Source of the DNA: Spirodela intermedia
Taxonomy: Eukaryota > Streptophyta > Magnoliopsida > Alismatales > Araceae
DNA length: 64,000 bases
Assembly: GCA_902729315.2 (NCBI GenBank)
Contig: LR746270.1
Span: 6,193,221 to 6,257,220 of the forward strand
Direction of reading: 5' to 3'
Numbering within the stretch: position 1 is the first letter of the stretch; every line of letters begins with the position of its first letter. The notes below the pieces were generated by a model. It was not told the DNA's origin. It worked only from the letters and a program-made list of their open reading frames with translations, and ran no database searches. Shown here one piece after another: positions 12,507 to 26,315 of the stretch. A program made the translations under genes and the position numbers.

Positions 12507-13075
12507 TTATGTGGGGCCCGCACGCTCGACTTCAAACTGCCGGAGGACCAGCAGAGATTGGTGGTAGAGGTGGAGGTCCATGCCGTCAACGTTCCTCCCC
12601 ACACGTGCCAGCAGGTTCGTCTGAAGCTCACCACGTCATCAGGTCAACGCCAGTAACAGGGGAAAAGTCAAGGAAAAATAGGACGGACCCACGTCAGCAT
12701 TCGGACAGAGTAGGAGCTCTCCGATGAACTGGTAGAGGCAGCCGACCCGGAAGGTGATGCCACTCAGATGGCGGGTGTTGACCACAAGGCTCGAGGCCCC
12801 ATCGGCGATGACGGCCCGAGCGGTCTCCACACTGTAGGATTGGAGGCTGAGGACCAGGAAGAGGATCGAGGTCAACCCATCCCAATGGATGGAGGGAATT
12901 ATTACGGGTGTTTTTCTATGTTCAGTGACGAATATCTAGAGAAATAAGGGTTTGATGTCCATGGAATGTACCTCCCGGTGACTCGAATCGAAGCCCCGTG
13001 CTTAAACAGCTCGGAAGATCTGAGATCCTGCAAAGATATTGGGGTTCCAGGCTTCACGGCAGGCGATGATTCCAT
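12507..13075 (-). CDS. TEN1: CST telomere-capping complex subunit TEN1
   Basis: Small OB-fold protein of the CTC1-STN1-TEN1 complex that protects telomeres and helps fill in the C-strand. Exons: 13075-12972, 12846-12693, 12620-12507; 123 residues, close to the known plant TEN1 size. Reading it requires splicing across two short introns; no single open frame shows it. Seen: N-terminus MESSPAVKPGTPISLQDL, then ASIRVTG|S|LQSYSVETARAVI (codon split by intron 1), VNTRHLSGITFRVGCLYQF, IGELLLCPNAD|TNLLARVGRN, VDGMDLHLYHQSLLVLRQF. The VETA-AVI, YQFIGEL and ARVGRNVDG-DL-LYHQSL blocks are the family signature. Donors GTACAT and GTGGGT and acceptors CCTCAG and CTTCAG fit. It is divergent from eL19, 2.2 kb away. 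Confidence 0.95.
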
Positions 13076-14900
13076 GGAAGAGAGCTTCTTGTGGGCGAGA
13101 TTAATCTAATCAGACAATGCGAAGATCTTCAGCACTACGATTATGGAAAATAATCCCAGAATTAGACTACTTTCAGATAGCAGAAATAGAGAGATTTCCC
13201 AACAAAGGGCATCATTCTTGAGCGAATTAATTGATCTGGTTGAAAAAGAAGAAGGGTAGAATGACTCTCTGCGGCAGAGATTCAGAACTATGATACCAAG
13301 AACATGGGTTCAAGTGGTTAGCTACGATTTAGGGGAAAATATCTGAAGGTTTGAAGTATGCTTATAATGTTGAATCCATCTACCATTCAGTTTTTTCTTA
13401 GATTTCAAAGGTGCATCCAGGTGGTAATATGTAAGGTAATGATTATCTTGATTTGATTGATCCATTTTTCCGATGTTGGGAGAAGGTAACATATCCCCAT
13501 TTGGAAAGAAAACCAAAAGCTACCGTACAAACTATGATCAAGTTCTCACCATACATTGAGCAGAGAAAAAAATCAGGATCTGTGTTTAAGAGTTGATGGA
13601 AATATTTTGCAAACACCACTCATTACTTACGAGGCACGTATTTTCAAGGGAAAGTGGTGCTAAATACTTAAGGCGACTATGTATTAAGGGCGCAAATCTT
13701 CACCACCGCAGTAGGGATCAAAGCATGCCACAGCAAGAAGGAAACAAAACTGAGAAAATCAGGCAAATAGAAGCGCCGAGCCGTGAAGAACACAATAGTG
13801 TGAAGTATGTGAAGATTTGATGGTACCATGGGGATTATATGGAAATGCGCAATAAAGCAGCGGTTATCTGGTTGTTCTATACTGTTGATCAAATCATATC
13901 ACAGGGAGAAGGAAATGAACTAGAAAGCTTGAGCAAAGATGAGCTATGAAGATTTGAAGATGGTATGGAGATCAAATGGAGATGCAAGATGACACTAAAT
14001 CAGCGGTTATCTGGTTAATCTAACATCTAGGATGTGAAATGGAAGTCCAACTGACGTTTCCAACGACGTTTAGTAGAGAACTTCACTGATCTAGGTGATC
14101 CAAATCCTAAGAGAAAGGTGGAAAGGATAAAACGCAAGATGCTTCGGGGACTGAAAATCAATGGAGTTCAGTCGAGAAAGGCGTGGAGAAATAGCCTTGA
14201 TACAAACCTCATGGACAAAAAACCAGAAAGGAGGATATGCAAAACTTTTTATCGACGACAGGTTTAGATCTACATTTCGAGGGTCTCCGTTCCTTTAATC
14301 TCCTCCAGGATCTCGGTTTTGGACAGAACGCAATCACCACAGCCCACGGCGCTTGTTACTCCCGTAATCCGCCAGCCGACTGATCTTCCGCCGCCTTCCA
14401 GCGTCCTCTGCGCCAGCCCCTAGGCCACCAGCTCATCCAACTTCTCGGAGGCGACATGCAATCACACTACATCGCCGGAAGCGGAACGAATACGGAAACT
14501 CCACACATGCGAAGGGATTCGTTCCAAGATCCATGGAAAATGTACGCCGATGAACATAAGAAACAGAGACAATCGAAGAGGGCGATGAATTCTACGAGAG
14601 CCAAGACATGAAACCCCCCGTAGACACATCGATATAGAGCACCAAGGATATTCAACAGGATGAGCTCCGGCTTACGAGAAGCCGTCAAAAAAGAAAAATG
14701 GAGATCGAGAGGTAGAACCGTTGCTGCCTGGCGGTCGCCGGAGCCTTGCCGTCGATGGCCGATGGACCAGCGCTAACGACCTCAGCTGAAGACGAGCAGG
14801 CGGCGGACGCAACGCCGCTGGAGAACACGCTGCTCTCTCTCTCTCCCTCACTCACAGTGGCTTTGGAACCGAACTTCTTTGGGCTGACCTCAGTCGGGCC
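13076..14900. other. Gene-free stretch upstream of TEN1
   Basis: No protein gene recognised. It contains a diverged direct duplication (13802-13878 and 13946-14022). The part from 14280 to 14850 is GC-richer and could hold a distal TEN1 leader exon on the minus strand, which I cannot prove. Confidence 0.45.
13802..14022. repeat. Diverged direct duplication (~75 bp, spacing 144 bp)
   Basis: Both copies begin GAAGATTTGA, continue with TGG(T/A)-(A/G)TGGAGAT-like sequence and ATGGA(A/G)ATGC, and end in the identical block CAGCGGTTATCTGGTT. The copies lie at about 13802-13878 and 13946-14022. Confidence 0.6.
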
Positions 14901-14935
14901 GGACTTATTTGTCGTTATTGGGCTAATTTTGGGAT

Positions 14936-15223
14936 ATAGGCCCATAAATGCACATATGGGCCGTGTAACTTTAAGCCCATTAATACAAATTTGCTAATTT
15001 AAGAAAAATCATGTATATTATAAAAATATGAGAAATTCTGTTCATTTAGAAAAAAAGTCGGTGGGATGGTGCATGGGAAGCCCCGGCGCCTCAGCCACGT
15101 CAGACTGACACGGTGGAATGGGGCGAATTCCTTTGAGGGCCCAATAAACTGAAAAATGGGCCTGAAGGGAGAAACCCTAGAGTGTGGACGCCAAACCCTT
15201 GGCAAAGAGAGGGAGTATAAATA
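14936..15223 (+). promoter_or_regulatory. Ribosomal-protein-type promoter of eL19 (site II, telo-box, TATA)
   Basis: Upstream of the eL19 start are several site II-like motifs: AGGCCCA at 14938, ATGGGCC at 14956, GGGCCCA at 15137 and ATGGGCCT at 15156. A telo-box AAACCCTAG lies at 15172-15180 and a TATA box TATAAATA at 15216-15223, about 75 bp before the ATG. Site II plus telo-box is the known arrangement of plant ribosomal protein promoters. Confidence 0.8.
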
Positions 15224-15296
15224 AGAGCGGGCTGGTACCAGCCGCACTTCTCTGTCACGCGGGGTCCGAGCGAGTGGCGGCGGAGGGTCTGGAGCG

Positions 15297-17685
<2,389 letters not shown>

Positions 17686-18292
17686 GGGGCGGGCAGCGCA
17701 GGCAGGGCAGGCAGGGCAGGGCTGTTATTTTGCTCCGTGGCAAGGAAAGTAGGTTCGTTTTTTTTTTCTCAATGGAAACTTGGATGCACTAACTATCTCC
17801 TCCCGGATGTTGGCAAATTCTTTGGTTTCCATATCTCTATCCAGCATGTGGGTTCTACTCTCATTCTAGATTGAGCGACCCTTTTTTGTGGTCATTAAGT
17901 TTGGCGTATTATGGAGAGAGAGAGAGAGAGAGAGAGATGTTGAAGTAGTTTATGAGATGATGGGGATTATTACGGTGCTCCGTATGTATCATTACGATGC
18001 ACTATAGAGATAGATACGTTGAGGTAGTTTATGGGCTGATGGAGATTATTGCGATGCGCTCGCTCTAGGTATCATTACGATGCAATAGAGAGAGAGAGAG
18101 AGATGTTGAGGTAGTTTATGGGCTGATGGGAATTATTACGATGCACTAGCTAGAGAGAGAGAGAGAGAGAGTTGTGGTAGTATATGGGCTGATGGCGATT
18201 ATTACGATGCGCTAGCTAGAGAGAGAGAAATGTTGTGGTAGTTGATGGGCTAATAGAGATTATTAGGTTGCGGTCTTTGTATCATTACGATG

Positions 18293-18348
<56 letters not shown>

Positions 18349-18670
18349 TGAGATTGTTATGAGCTGATGGAGATTATTACGATGCACTCTTATGTATCAT
18401 TAAATTCGCGATCCAATCCCAATAGTCGATAAATGCCAGTTTACAAAAAACCCCCCGGGAGTTGAAGGAATGTGAGAAATACGCCCAGAGAGAGGGGTGT
18501 CTCTGCAAGAGAAAAGATAGCGCTTTCCAGGCTTACATTTTCTCCCGTGGACGCCGCGTTTTTAAAAGAAAGACGGCCGTCCAACGGTAAAGTCCAACAA
18601 AAGAGATAAAAAGGCTGACCTGGAGAGGCTGCGCCAGGCCACGGGCGTTGACCGAGTCTGCTTGGTCGTT
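17686..18670. other. eL19 3' region and intergenic repeats
   Basis: The eL19 3' UTR is followed by a minisatellite (17913-18405). From about 18420 the DNA is ordinary and leads into the 3' end of the minus-strand gene at 18671. No other gene seen. Confidence 0.6.
17913..18405. repeat. Six-unit minisatellite alternating with (GA)n tracts
   Basis: Units of about 50-75 bp share the core GTTGAGGTAGTTTATGGGCT, then GATGGAGATTATTACGATGC and often GTATCATTACGATGCA, each unit separated by a GA run of different length. Units start near 17936, 18016, 18102, 18170, 18230 and 18346. The longest GA run is 18294-18346. The core block is conserved while GA lengths vary, consistent with replication slippage plus unit duplication. 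Confidence 0.9.
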
Positions 18671-19228
18671 CTAGGTGACGAGGTAGAGGGGCGCCGCCGG
18701 CGACGAGGAGGGGGAGGAGAAGTCCACGGCGGCGAGGTCCCTTAGACAGAGATAAGGCAACTTCATCCCCCCCGAGGCGGCGGTGACGCTACGGCGGCGC
18801 GGGGTCAACGGCCAGGGGCCGCCACCGCCGTCGCCCTCCGTCGTGTAGAAGACCGGGAAGGCGGCGGCGGAGGTAGAGGATGAGGGCGGCGCTGGCTGGG
18901 TGATGCGGATGCGCCGCCAGAAGACGAGGGCGCTTCGCCACCACTTGCCCCGCTTCTTGGCCTTGGAGGAGCCGCCCTTGGAGATGGGCTTCTGCAGCTT
19001 GAAGCGGAAGCCCTCGAGGGGCCTCGCCTCCCTCTTCCCATGCTTCCTCGCCTGGTGCAGCGCCTGAACTTCTTCCCGCTTAGTGAGAGAAAGAGATAGA
19101 CAGTGGAAGCTCGAAGAAGTCAATCTATGGAGAGACAGTCGAACCTGGAAGAAGTCAATCTCGGCGTCGAACCCGTAGTCGCTGTAGTGTACCTCCGACC
19201 TGGGGAAAATCGGAGAGCTGCTCGCCAT
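18671..19228 (-). CDS. Plant-specific small basic protein of unknown function
   Basis: Two exons, 19228-19145 and 19063-18671, give 158 residues. The join is at FFQ|ALHQARKHGKRE; the donor is GTTCGA and the acceptor TTCAG. Seen: N-terminus MASSSPIFPRSEVHYSDYGF with the acidic DAEIDFFQ, then a basic block with FRFKLQKPISKGG and KKRGKWWRSALVFWRRIR, a Ser/Pro-rich linker, TPRRRSVTA, and a C-terminus with KLPYLCLRDL and a final PLYLVT. I recognise this as a small family of uncharacterised land-plant proteins with conserved LQKPIS, tryptophan-rich and YLVT segments. No enzymatic motif, signal peptide or membrane helix is visible. The upstream in-frame methionine in the (CT)n leader (about 19291) is less likely as start. 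Confidence 0.75.
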   Translation of the reverse strand: MASSSPIFPRSEVHYSDYGFDAEIDFFQVRLSLHRLTSSSFHCLSLSLTKREEVQALHQARKHGKREARPLEGFRFKLQKPISKGGSSKAKKRGKWWRSALVFWRRIRITQPAPPSSSTSAAAFPVFYTTEGDGGGGPWPLTPRRRSVTAASGGMKLPYLCLRDLAAVDFSSPSSSPAAPLYLVT

Positions 19229-21760
19229 TTTCGGCGGGGAGAGAAAGACAGCCAGCCAGAGAGAGAGAGAGAGAGAGAGAGTTGGGTTCATTTAGGGACG
19301 GCGCTTAAGACCGTTGCGGCGGCACGGCCGGCAACCCTACTCTAGATCTGGCAATCTCACTGCGGCGGGACCCCCACTTCGGAAGACCCCACCGCCGCAA
19401 CGGGTGCCTGCAGGGATTTCAGGCCGTCCATCATTGATCCAGCGGTAGCTGGGAATTCATGCTTTGACGCCTATTGAGCCTGCTAAAGACTAATTTGGGC
19501 TTAGGCCTCGGAATTTAGCCCATTATGCCTCAGAAGTCATAGTACGGCTATAAAAGTCAATCCAAACCTCCTATTATCGATGAACCAGACGCACACTCTT
19601 ACTTTTAATTAGACTTTCAAAATTACTCGAACTGGCATGTTTCTGTCGATAATTATAGCCCTTTTCTTCTGGGTTTTCGGAAAATTTTGGCGAGTTTTGT
19701 CGTGCCTCCCGTCCAAAATCTTGGCAAAAGTCAAACAGCTTGAAATGGATGCCCAAAAAGTCAACCAATATCTAGATTCCAAAATGTTGAAGGAGCGCCC
19801 CCGCCGCTGCTCATGGGAAGTCATGAGTCCGATCATCGGTGCAGCAACTCATAAGTATCCTCGTATATATTTTTCCTCTCCTCCTCAATCTCCCCATATT
19901 CGTCAGGAATACTTTCTCAAAGAACCTGGCGGCGCCGCCACCGACCGCCATTCCCCCCCTGCTGCCTCCGACGGGAACAGTCTCCTTTGGCCAGCTCCCA
20001 TATCCCCTGGCAGAACGAGATGTATCTGTGGGGAAGACCGTCATCTCTGGACTGAGGTAAGGAATAATGACGATCACCATGGAACAAATGCCTGGGTACG
20101 TGTGGAGAGACGATCAGTAGGATTCCATGACAATTTGTACAGGAAACTACCAACCCGGGCACATAACGTCTTGCTCTACGCTTGGCAATTTAGCTAAAAA
20201 TGCATAATGCATGTTGGAGCAGCTATTTAGCCACTAAAGTGGATCTTGGACTCCATCATGGGGCTGCCCAAGGTGGATTGATTCTTGAAGACTGCTACAT
20301 TTGAGCTGACCAAAGGAATTATATGATGAAATAAATGAGATTTTTTTCTTTTTTAGTTTTGGCTAATTTGGTCATGTATTCAGTTTGTTACCTGATACTT
20401 GATTGGCCAATATATTTACTCCATCAAAAATATGTTGATTGGTTTAATATGAGCTGATTGATGGGACTGAAGTTGATGCTCTCCTCAATCTTCCATACTT
20501 AAGCTCATGGACAGATATAACTCAGCAATGAGTTGCTTGAATACTTCTAAAACCACATCTCCATCTCTCGACAAAAATGAGTTGAGTTACTCAACTTTGC
20601 CCGGCTAGGTCATAAGACAACAGCTACTTGCCTTACTTAAGATGGTCCAGTAGCTTGGCTCGGCACAGTACCTTAAGATGGAATGTTGAAAAATGAGGTC
20701 AAAGTACAAAGTCAATTGCAAGATGAACCATATAATGTATTAGAACATTATCTAGGCTAAGGGACAAAAGAAATTAGTGTTACATAATGATAGTGTTCAT
20801 GGCTAGGGTTTGCACAAGCCTTGTCTAAGTTACCTATTTAATTTTCAATGTCTATTTCTTCAGATATTATGTGGTTGTTATTGAGGACTCCACACATAAT
20901 TAGTCGCAATGCATGCAATATGATAATCCAATGGATATTATATGACATTAGCATGATGATAACATAGGTGACACGTATTTTACATTAATGTGTTTTTATA
21001 GTCGAGTAAAAATGATATGTAATATCTCTCAGTTAATAGGTTGAGGAAAGATATGAATCATTTAATACTTTGAGGGCTTATTCAAGATTACAAAACTTAG
21101 TACTCCACATTGAAAAATGGGTTTTCTTACTTGAAATAATGTGGAATGAGGTCTCATACCATAATTTTCGCCACAACATGTGCAGGGGATTAGATGAAAG
21201 GGGAAATGCCGCACTAGCAACACACAAGACAAGTCCAAAGATCTGCTAGACGCATTGTAGATGATCATGACGAATCAATGAGCCCTAGTGAGGGGCTGCC
21301 AGGATACTGTTTCTGAAGCCATGAGAGATGGCAGCTACCACAAATTGTGATCAACAGACCACTCATAAGCATCCAAACTGTATCTTGGCATCAGATTGTA
21401 GTGGATTTCATGGTGGTATGGGACTCATCAAGATAAGCCCAATGGGGGTAGTGAGACTTTAAGGGGATGTGACATTGAATCCGTTCTCTCCTCATCTCCT
21501 ATATATTTTTACTAAAAATAAATGCGTTCGGAAGTGATTGCTTATGCTGCTATTGAGGAGACTACCCTAAAAGGTATTACAGGCAGACCGAAAAATTCTG
21601 AGGAAAGGATTATGTCTAGGCTGTGATTACTTTGTTTCAGGCTTCATTGGCTGGTCCAGATGGACCTCATTGCTCGTTGACAATCCGCCGTGAGACCCAA
21701 AAAATAGAGTACCCGAATGGGTAACAGTCTACCTCAAATAGCACGCGGCCCTCCTTTCTC
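19229..21760. other. Intergenic region without an assignable gene
   Basis: There is a (GA)n tract at 19257-19281 next to the start of the minus-strand gene. A 186-codon plus-strand open frame (19637-20197) shows no known domain. From 20200 to 21740 the DNA is AT-rich with many stops in all frames; I see no transposon protein signature or terminal repeats. Confidence 0.5.
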
Positions 21761-21826
21761 TTGCAGTTTATGCCCACTTTGCTATCTCTGGAAACGCGCG
21801 GCTCCCCTTCTCTCTCTCTCTCAAGG

Positions 21827-21870
21827 ACGACGCCATTGACGTACCTCCTAGGTCCTCGGTATTTAAAAGG
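21827..21870 (+). promoter_or_regulatory. Core promoter of PME copy 1
   Basis: GACGCCATTGACGTAC (21828-21844, containing the bZIP-type core TGACGT) is followed by the TATA-like ATTTAAAAGG at 21861-21870. The same pair in the same order and near-identical spacing precedes PME copy 2 (43973-44020), which supports function. Confidence 0.65.
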
Positions 21871-21993
21871 GACACAGAGAAACTACAGGCTCTCCCCTCC
21901 CCCCTTATTGTCTGAGAACCAGCTGTGGGGAGGACTCGGTCTTTTTTGTCGACTTGGGTTATCAAGAGGAGAGTCTTTTGCCTGTGGTTGCAG

Positions 21994-23849
21994 ATGAGCT
22001 CCTCAAGAGGCTACGGCCACCTCTCGGCCGAGCAGTGCTCGCTTCGTTCCAGAGGCAAGAAAAGGGTGGCCGTCATCGGAGTCTCTGCGGTGGTCCTCGT
22101 CGCCATGGTGGTCGGCGTCGCCGTCTCCGTCAGCCACCATGGAGGGTCATCATCTTCCCCCGACTCTGAAATGGAGGTCTCGCAGACGGTGAAGGCGATC
22201 CAGTCCATTTGCCAGCCCACAGACTACAAGCAGGTCTGCGTCAACACCCTCACCGCCGCCGCCGGGTCCAACGTCACCGACCCCGCTGACCTCGTGAAGC
22301 TCGCCTTCAAAGTTGCCGTCGATAAGATCCACGACGTGTTCAACCACTCGGCGCTGCTGAAGGAGGCGGCGGCGGATCCGAGGACGAAGAAGGCTCTGGA
22401 CAGCTGCGAGGAGCTGCTGAAGTACTCCATCGGCGACCTGAAGAACTCCATCGACCAGCTGGGCTCCATCGATCTGTCAAATATGAACAAGGCGGTGGAG
22501 GACGTCAAAGTGTGGCTAAGCGCCGCCATAACCTATCAGGAGACCTGCCTGGATGGGTTCGAGAACGCCACCGGCGACGCGGGGGCCTCCATGAGGAAGG
22601 CCATGAACGCCTCCATGGAACTGACGCAGAACACCCTCGCCATTGTCAACGATGTGTCAGCTGTCCTCTCCTCCTTCAAGATCCCATATTTCACCCGGAG
22701 GCTGCTCTCGGAGGAAGAAGAAGAGCAGCAGCGGCTGCCGCGGTGGGTGGACGCCGGGAGGAGGCGGCTGCTGGAGCTGGAGGCGGCGGAGTTGACCGCT
22801 GACATCGTGGTGGCCAAGGACGGTAGCGGCAACTTCACCACCATCGGCGAGGCCCTCGACGCCGTGCCCAAGAAGAGCAAGAACACGACGGTGATGTACA
22901 TCAAGGAAGGGGTATACGAGGAGAGCGTGCAGGTCAACCGGAGCTTAACAAACCTGATGATGGTCGGAGACGGACCCACGAAGACGAAGATTACCGGCAG
23001 CCTCAACTTCGTCGACGGGACCCCCACATTCAAGACCGCCACCTTCGGTGAGCCCTTGGTTGCTGGAGATGGAAAGTAGAAAGACTATATGATACCATGT
23101 ATCCTCTCATTGTGATCTGATCATCGCCGGGTGACGACGCAGCGGTGATCGGCGACGGGTTCATCGCCAAGAACATGGGGTTCGAGAACACGGCGGGGGC
23201 GGCGAAGCACCAGGCGGTGGCGCTGAGGGTGCAGTCGGACATGTCCATCTTCTACAACTGCCAGATGGACGGGTACCAGGACACGCTGTACGCGCACACG
23301 AAGCGACAGTTCTACAGGGACTGCACCATCTCCGGCACCATCGACTTCGTGTTCGGCAACTCGGTGGTGGTGTTCCAGAACTGCCTGCTGTTGGTGAGGA
23401 AGCCGCTGGAGAACCAGCAGAACATCGTAACGGCGCAGGGGAGGAAGGACCGCCGGGAGCCCACGGGGATCGTGCTGCATAACTGCACTATCGCCGCCGA
23501 CCCCGCCTACTTCCCATTCCGGAATCAGCTCAAGTCCTACCTGGGGCGGCCATGGAAGGAGTACTCGAGGACACTGGTGGTGCAGTCGCAGATTGACGAC
23601 CTAATCGATCCGCAGGGATGGCTTCCATGGCTGGGGGACTTCGGTCTCCGCACCTGCTTCTACTCGGAGTTTGACAACCGGGGCGCCGGCGCCGGGATGA
23701 CCCAGCGGGCCACCTGGCGTGGGGTGAAGAAGATGACCTACGGGCACGCACTCAAGTTCACTGTGGAATATTTCATCCAGGGCAACAGCTGGATCAAGCC
23801 GTCCGGCATCCCCTACATCCCAGGCTTGCTTCCGGTCACCTATTTATAG
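21994..23849 (+). CDS. Type-I pectin methylesterase precursor with PMEI pro-region (copy 1)
   Basis: Removes methyl esters from cell-wall homogalacturonan after secretion. Exons 21994-23047 and 23143-23849, 586 residues. MSSSRGYG is chosen as start because copy 2 begins MSSSC; an in-frame ATG at 21925 exists. A hydrophobic signal anchor lies at about 25-47, the inhibitor-like PMEI domain at about 60-225 (SICQPTDYKQVC, YQETCLDGF), then two dibasic processing sites, RRLL at 235-238 and RRRLL at 256-260. The PME domain begins IVVAKDGSGNF. Catalytic segments: QAVALR (Gln376), GYQDTLYAH (Asp398), GTIDFVFGN (Asp419) and YLGRPWKEYSR (Arg487); all key residues are present. It ends IPGLLPVTYL. The single 95-bp intron interrupts a codon in TATF|AVIGDGF, as in copy 2. 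Confidence 0.97.
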
Positions 23850-26315
23850 GTGTCCTGAGCGTCGTTATCTTCTCCACCGGACTGGAGACGATGAAATTGA
23901 CGAAGGCGATCACAGCTATGACAGAGAGAGAACTACACGAAAGTCCCCGTCTTTTTTACCAAAACCGAGAGATCTTGCCTTCATGATGCATCCGATAACC
24001 GGTGGGTAATATAAATTTATCATCATGGACGGCGCATCCTTCCCTACCTATGAGGATCTTGATGCATGCCCGAGGTATTTAATGTAAAGCCAGAAATATC
24101 TCTAATTGGGCTTGGGTTGTGCTTGAATACGCATTTGATTGAGGCTACGAAATTGAGAGCTCTCATTCTCAACTGAGACCAATTAAATCGATAAGAGATT
24201 ACATTGTTTAGTCAATGATTACTTTGGAAATTAAATTCAGTAGTATCATCCATATAATTTTGAGAGTTTAATTCCATATTATTTCTCCAATTCATGTTTT
24301 GACGGAAAATAAGATGTATGAGAAATAGTTAATTTATTGTGGATACATCTTTTTATGAAGACAATTTTTTGTCGTAAATTTATAAATTGTTGTTGTCACT
24401 TAGATTTTGATGTTTTCTATAATAACAGTATAACATTGATTTTACTTATGGGTAATAGGTGTCTTAGCTCCAACTTGGGAAAAATTATTGAACTTCTTGG
24501 ATTTTAGACTACACTTTGATCAAGATGTAATTGTTGAAATGATTGGATCTTACTTTTGACTTTTGGTTAACTCTTATAAATCTGATGATTTTCTTAGATC
24601 TAAATCTAAAACGCACAAAGATTCTATAGTTGTTCGGGCCTCCTACCTATATCTTTCCAAGAAAACCCATTCTTGATTTCCATTAAACCAGCTGTTTAGC
24701 AAAATAAATGGTGATTTCTTGGTTCAACTCTCGTAAAGTTTCTCTGTGTGAGACTCTCATAGAGTTTAGCTAATGGTAGAAATAGGGTTATACAAACATA
24801 CTGAGTTCAATATAGAGAAACAATCTAAAAAAATGACTCGTTGTATATTTTTTGCATATATATCTCACAATTTGGTATGCACCATGAATGACCTTTGTTC
24901 CAATAGGATATTGAAAATTCGTTTTCATTGAGAACTTTCATGAAAGGGCAAAATCAAAGATATATTCCTCAAACAGAGGTGCCAACCAATGAAATGAAGG
25001 TCCTCTCATGAAGATAATCAATGATAGCTCAGGTTTTCTAAGGACAAGCTTCAAGAGTAGTCAAGCTGATTATTTAAGATCCTATTTTATATAACCAACT
25101 TACAAAATAGAAAAAAGAATGTTTCAAGAAGAAACTTGTGACCAATGACGTTGAAGTGACAAATGGATCTACTGTAAGGGATCAAAATGCTTCTTATGCT
25201 TTACAAATCCTTAATTCAATGACGGATAAAAAATACATTTGGTTTCTTTGCAAGCTTCTTGGATCAACAAAAACCAAAGGGTACTCTCCATGCATGCATA
25301 GAGTCATCTAGGGTACTTGTTACCTTTATAAAATGTTGATTTCAAAAGATTGACATATGATGTAATGTTAGGTGATGAATTTTTTTAATGGAAGACAATG
25401 TGGTGTCTTCAGATTGAGCATGTGGTTTGCATACCTTGTGAGTTCATGTAGTTAAGATAATCCTTATTGCTAACAATTCAATCCTTAATATGAGGATTTT
25501 AAATATAATTAAGTGGAATGGCATTTCAATAGAGCTGCAATAACAAGAAGATATACACACCATATTCCAAATCCTGTAATCACAAAAATATCTAATAATA
25601 ACCTTTCCACTCAATTTTCTTCAGTATTTCATAACATGGGCATCATAGATATATGCACATCTGAACTATCTTGATATACCTCAAAGAGCTATTATGTTAA
25701 CATGAAAAATGCTCACCAAGCCCATCTTCTCTCTCCCTCTCTAATGACCATGATACAAAACTCCCTTTCAACAAAAGAGCATAAATTAAAAAAACCCAAT
25801 CCTCATTGGCAAGGTATCACTTTCCAAGCCTGAGATGGTGAAGGACTTGGCGAAATCCTCAAACAAGTAGGAACCACCTCTAGTATTAGGTTACATCCCA
25901 GAGGAGGAGAAAGCTTAAAACACAGACTCCTACTACCTGAAATCATCAACTTAGCAAAATGCAGGTATCCCTAGAACATAATACCCCAAGGTCAAGGATC
26001 AAGGAAGGGACTGTGTGCACCCAAAGAAAGACTGGAGAAATCCGGCTTCAGATTCACGACCCAATCCACTCCACTAACTGCAAAACGTTGTTACAAAAGG
26101 AGTAATGATATTTACACGGGAGACAGAGATCTGTACGAGGCCATCAGCCGGGCGGCAGAGCCTGGTGGGATGACCGGCAGCAACCAGCAGCAACCAGCAG
26201 CAACCAGCAGCAGGTACGTCGGCCCATCGACGGGCAGCACTGGCTGCTCATGCTGCCGCGGCAGGTCGTATTTATTCTTCTTCTGTTACACAAACCCACC
26301 CCAGCATGGGATCCA
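23850..26315. other. AT-rich intergenic region
   Basis: PME copy 1 3' region and the 3' flank of the capping enzyme gene. A short direct repeat of AGCAACC lies near 26177-26210. I see no gene, RNA gene or recognisable element. Confidence 0.5.

Noticed and set aside
24000-26100. Copia/gypsy coding remnants in the PME1-capping enzyme spacer
   Set aside because: Reading all plus frames and part of the minus strand by eye gave no ordered retrotransposon motifs, unlike the clear relic at 49.7-50.8 kb.
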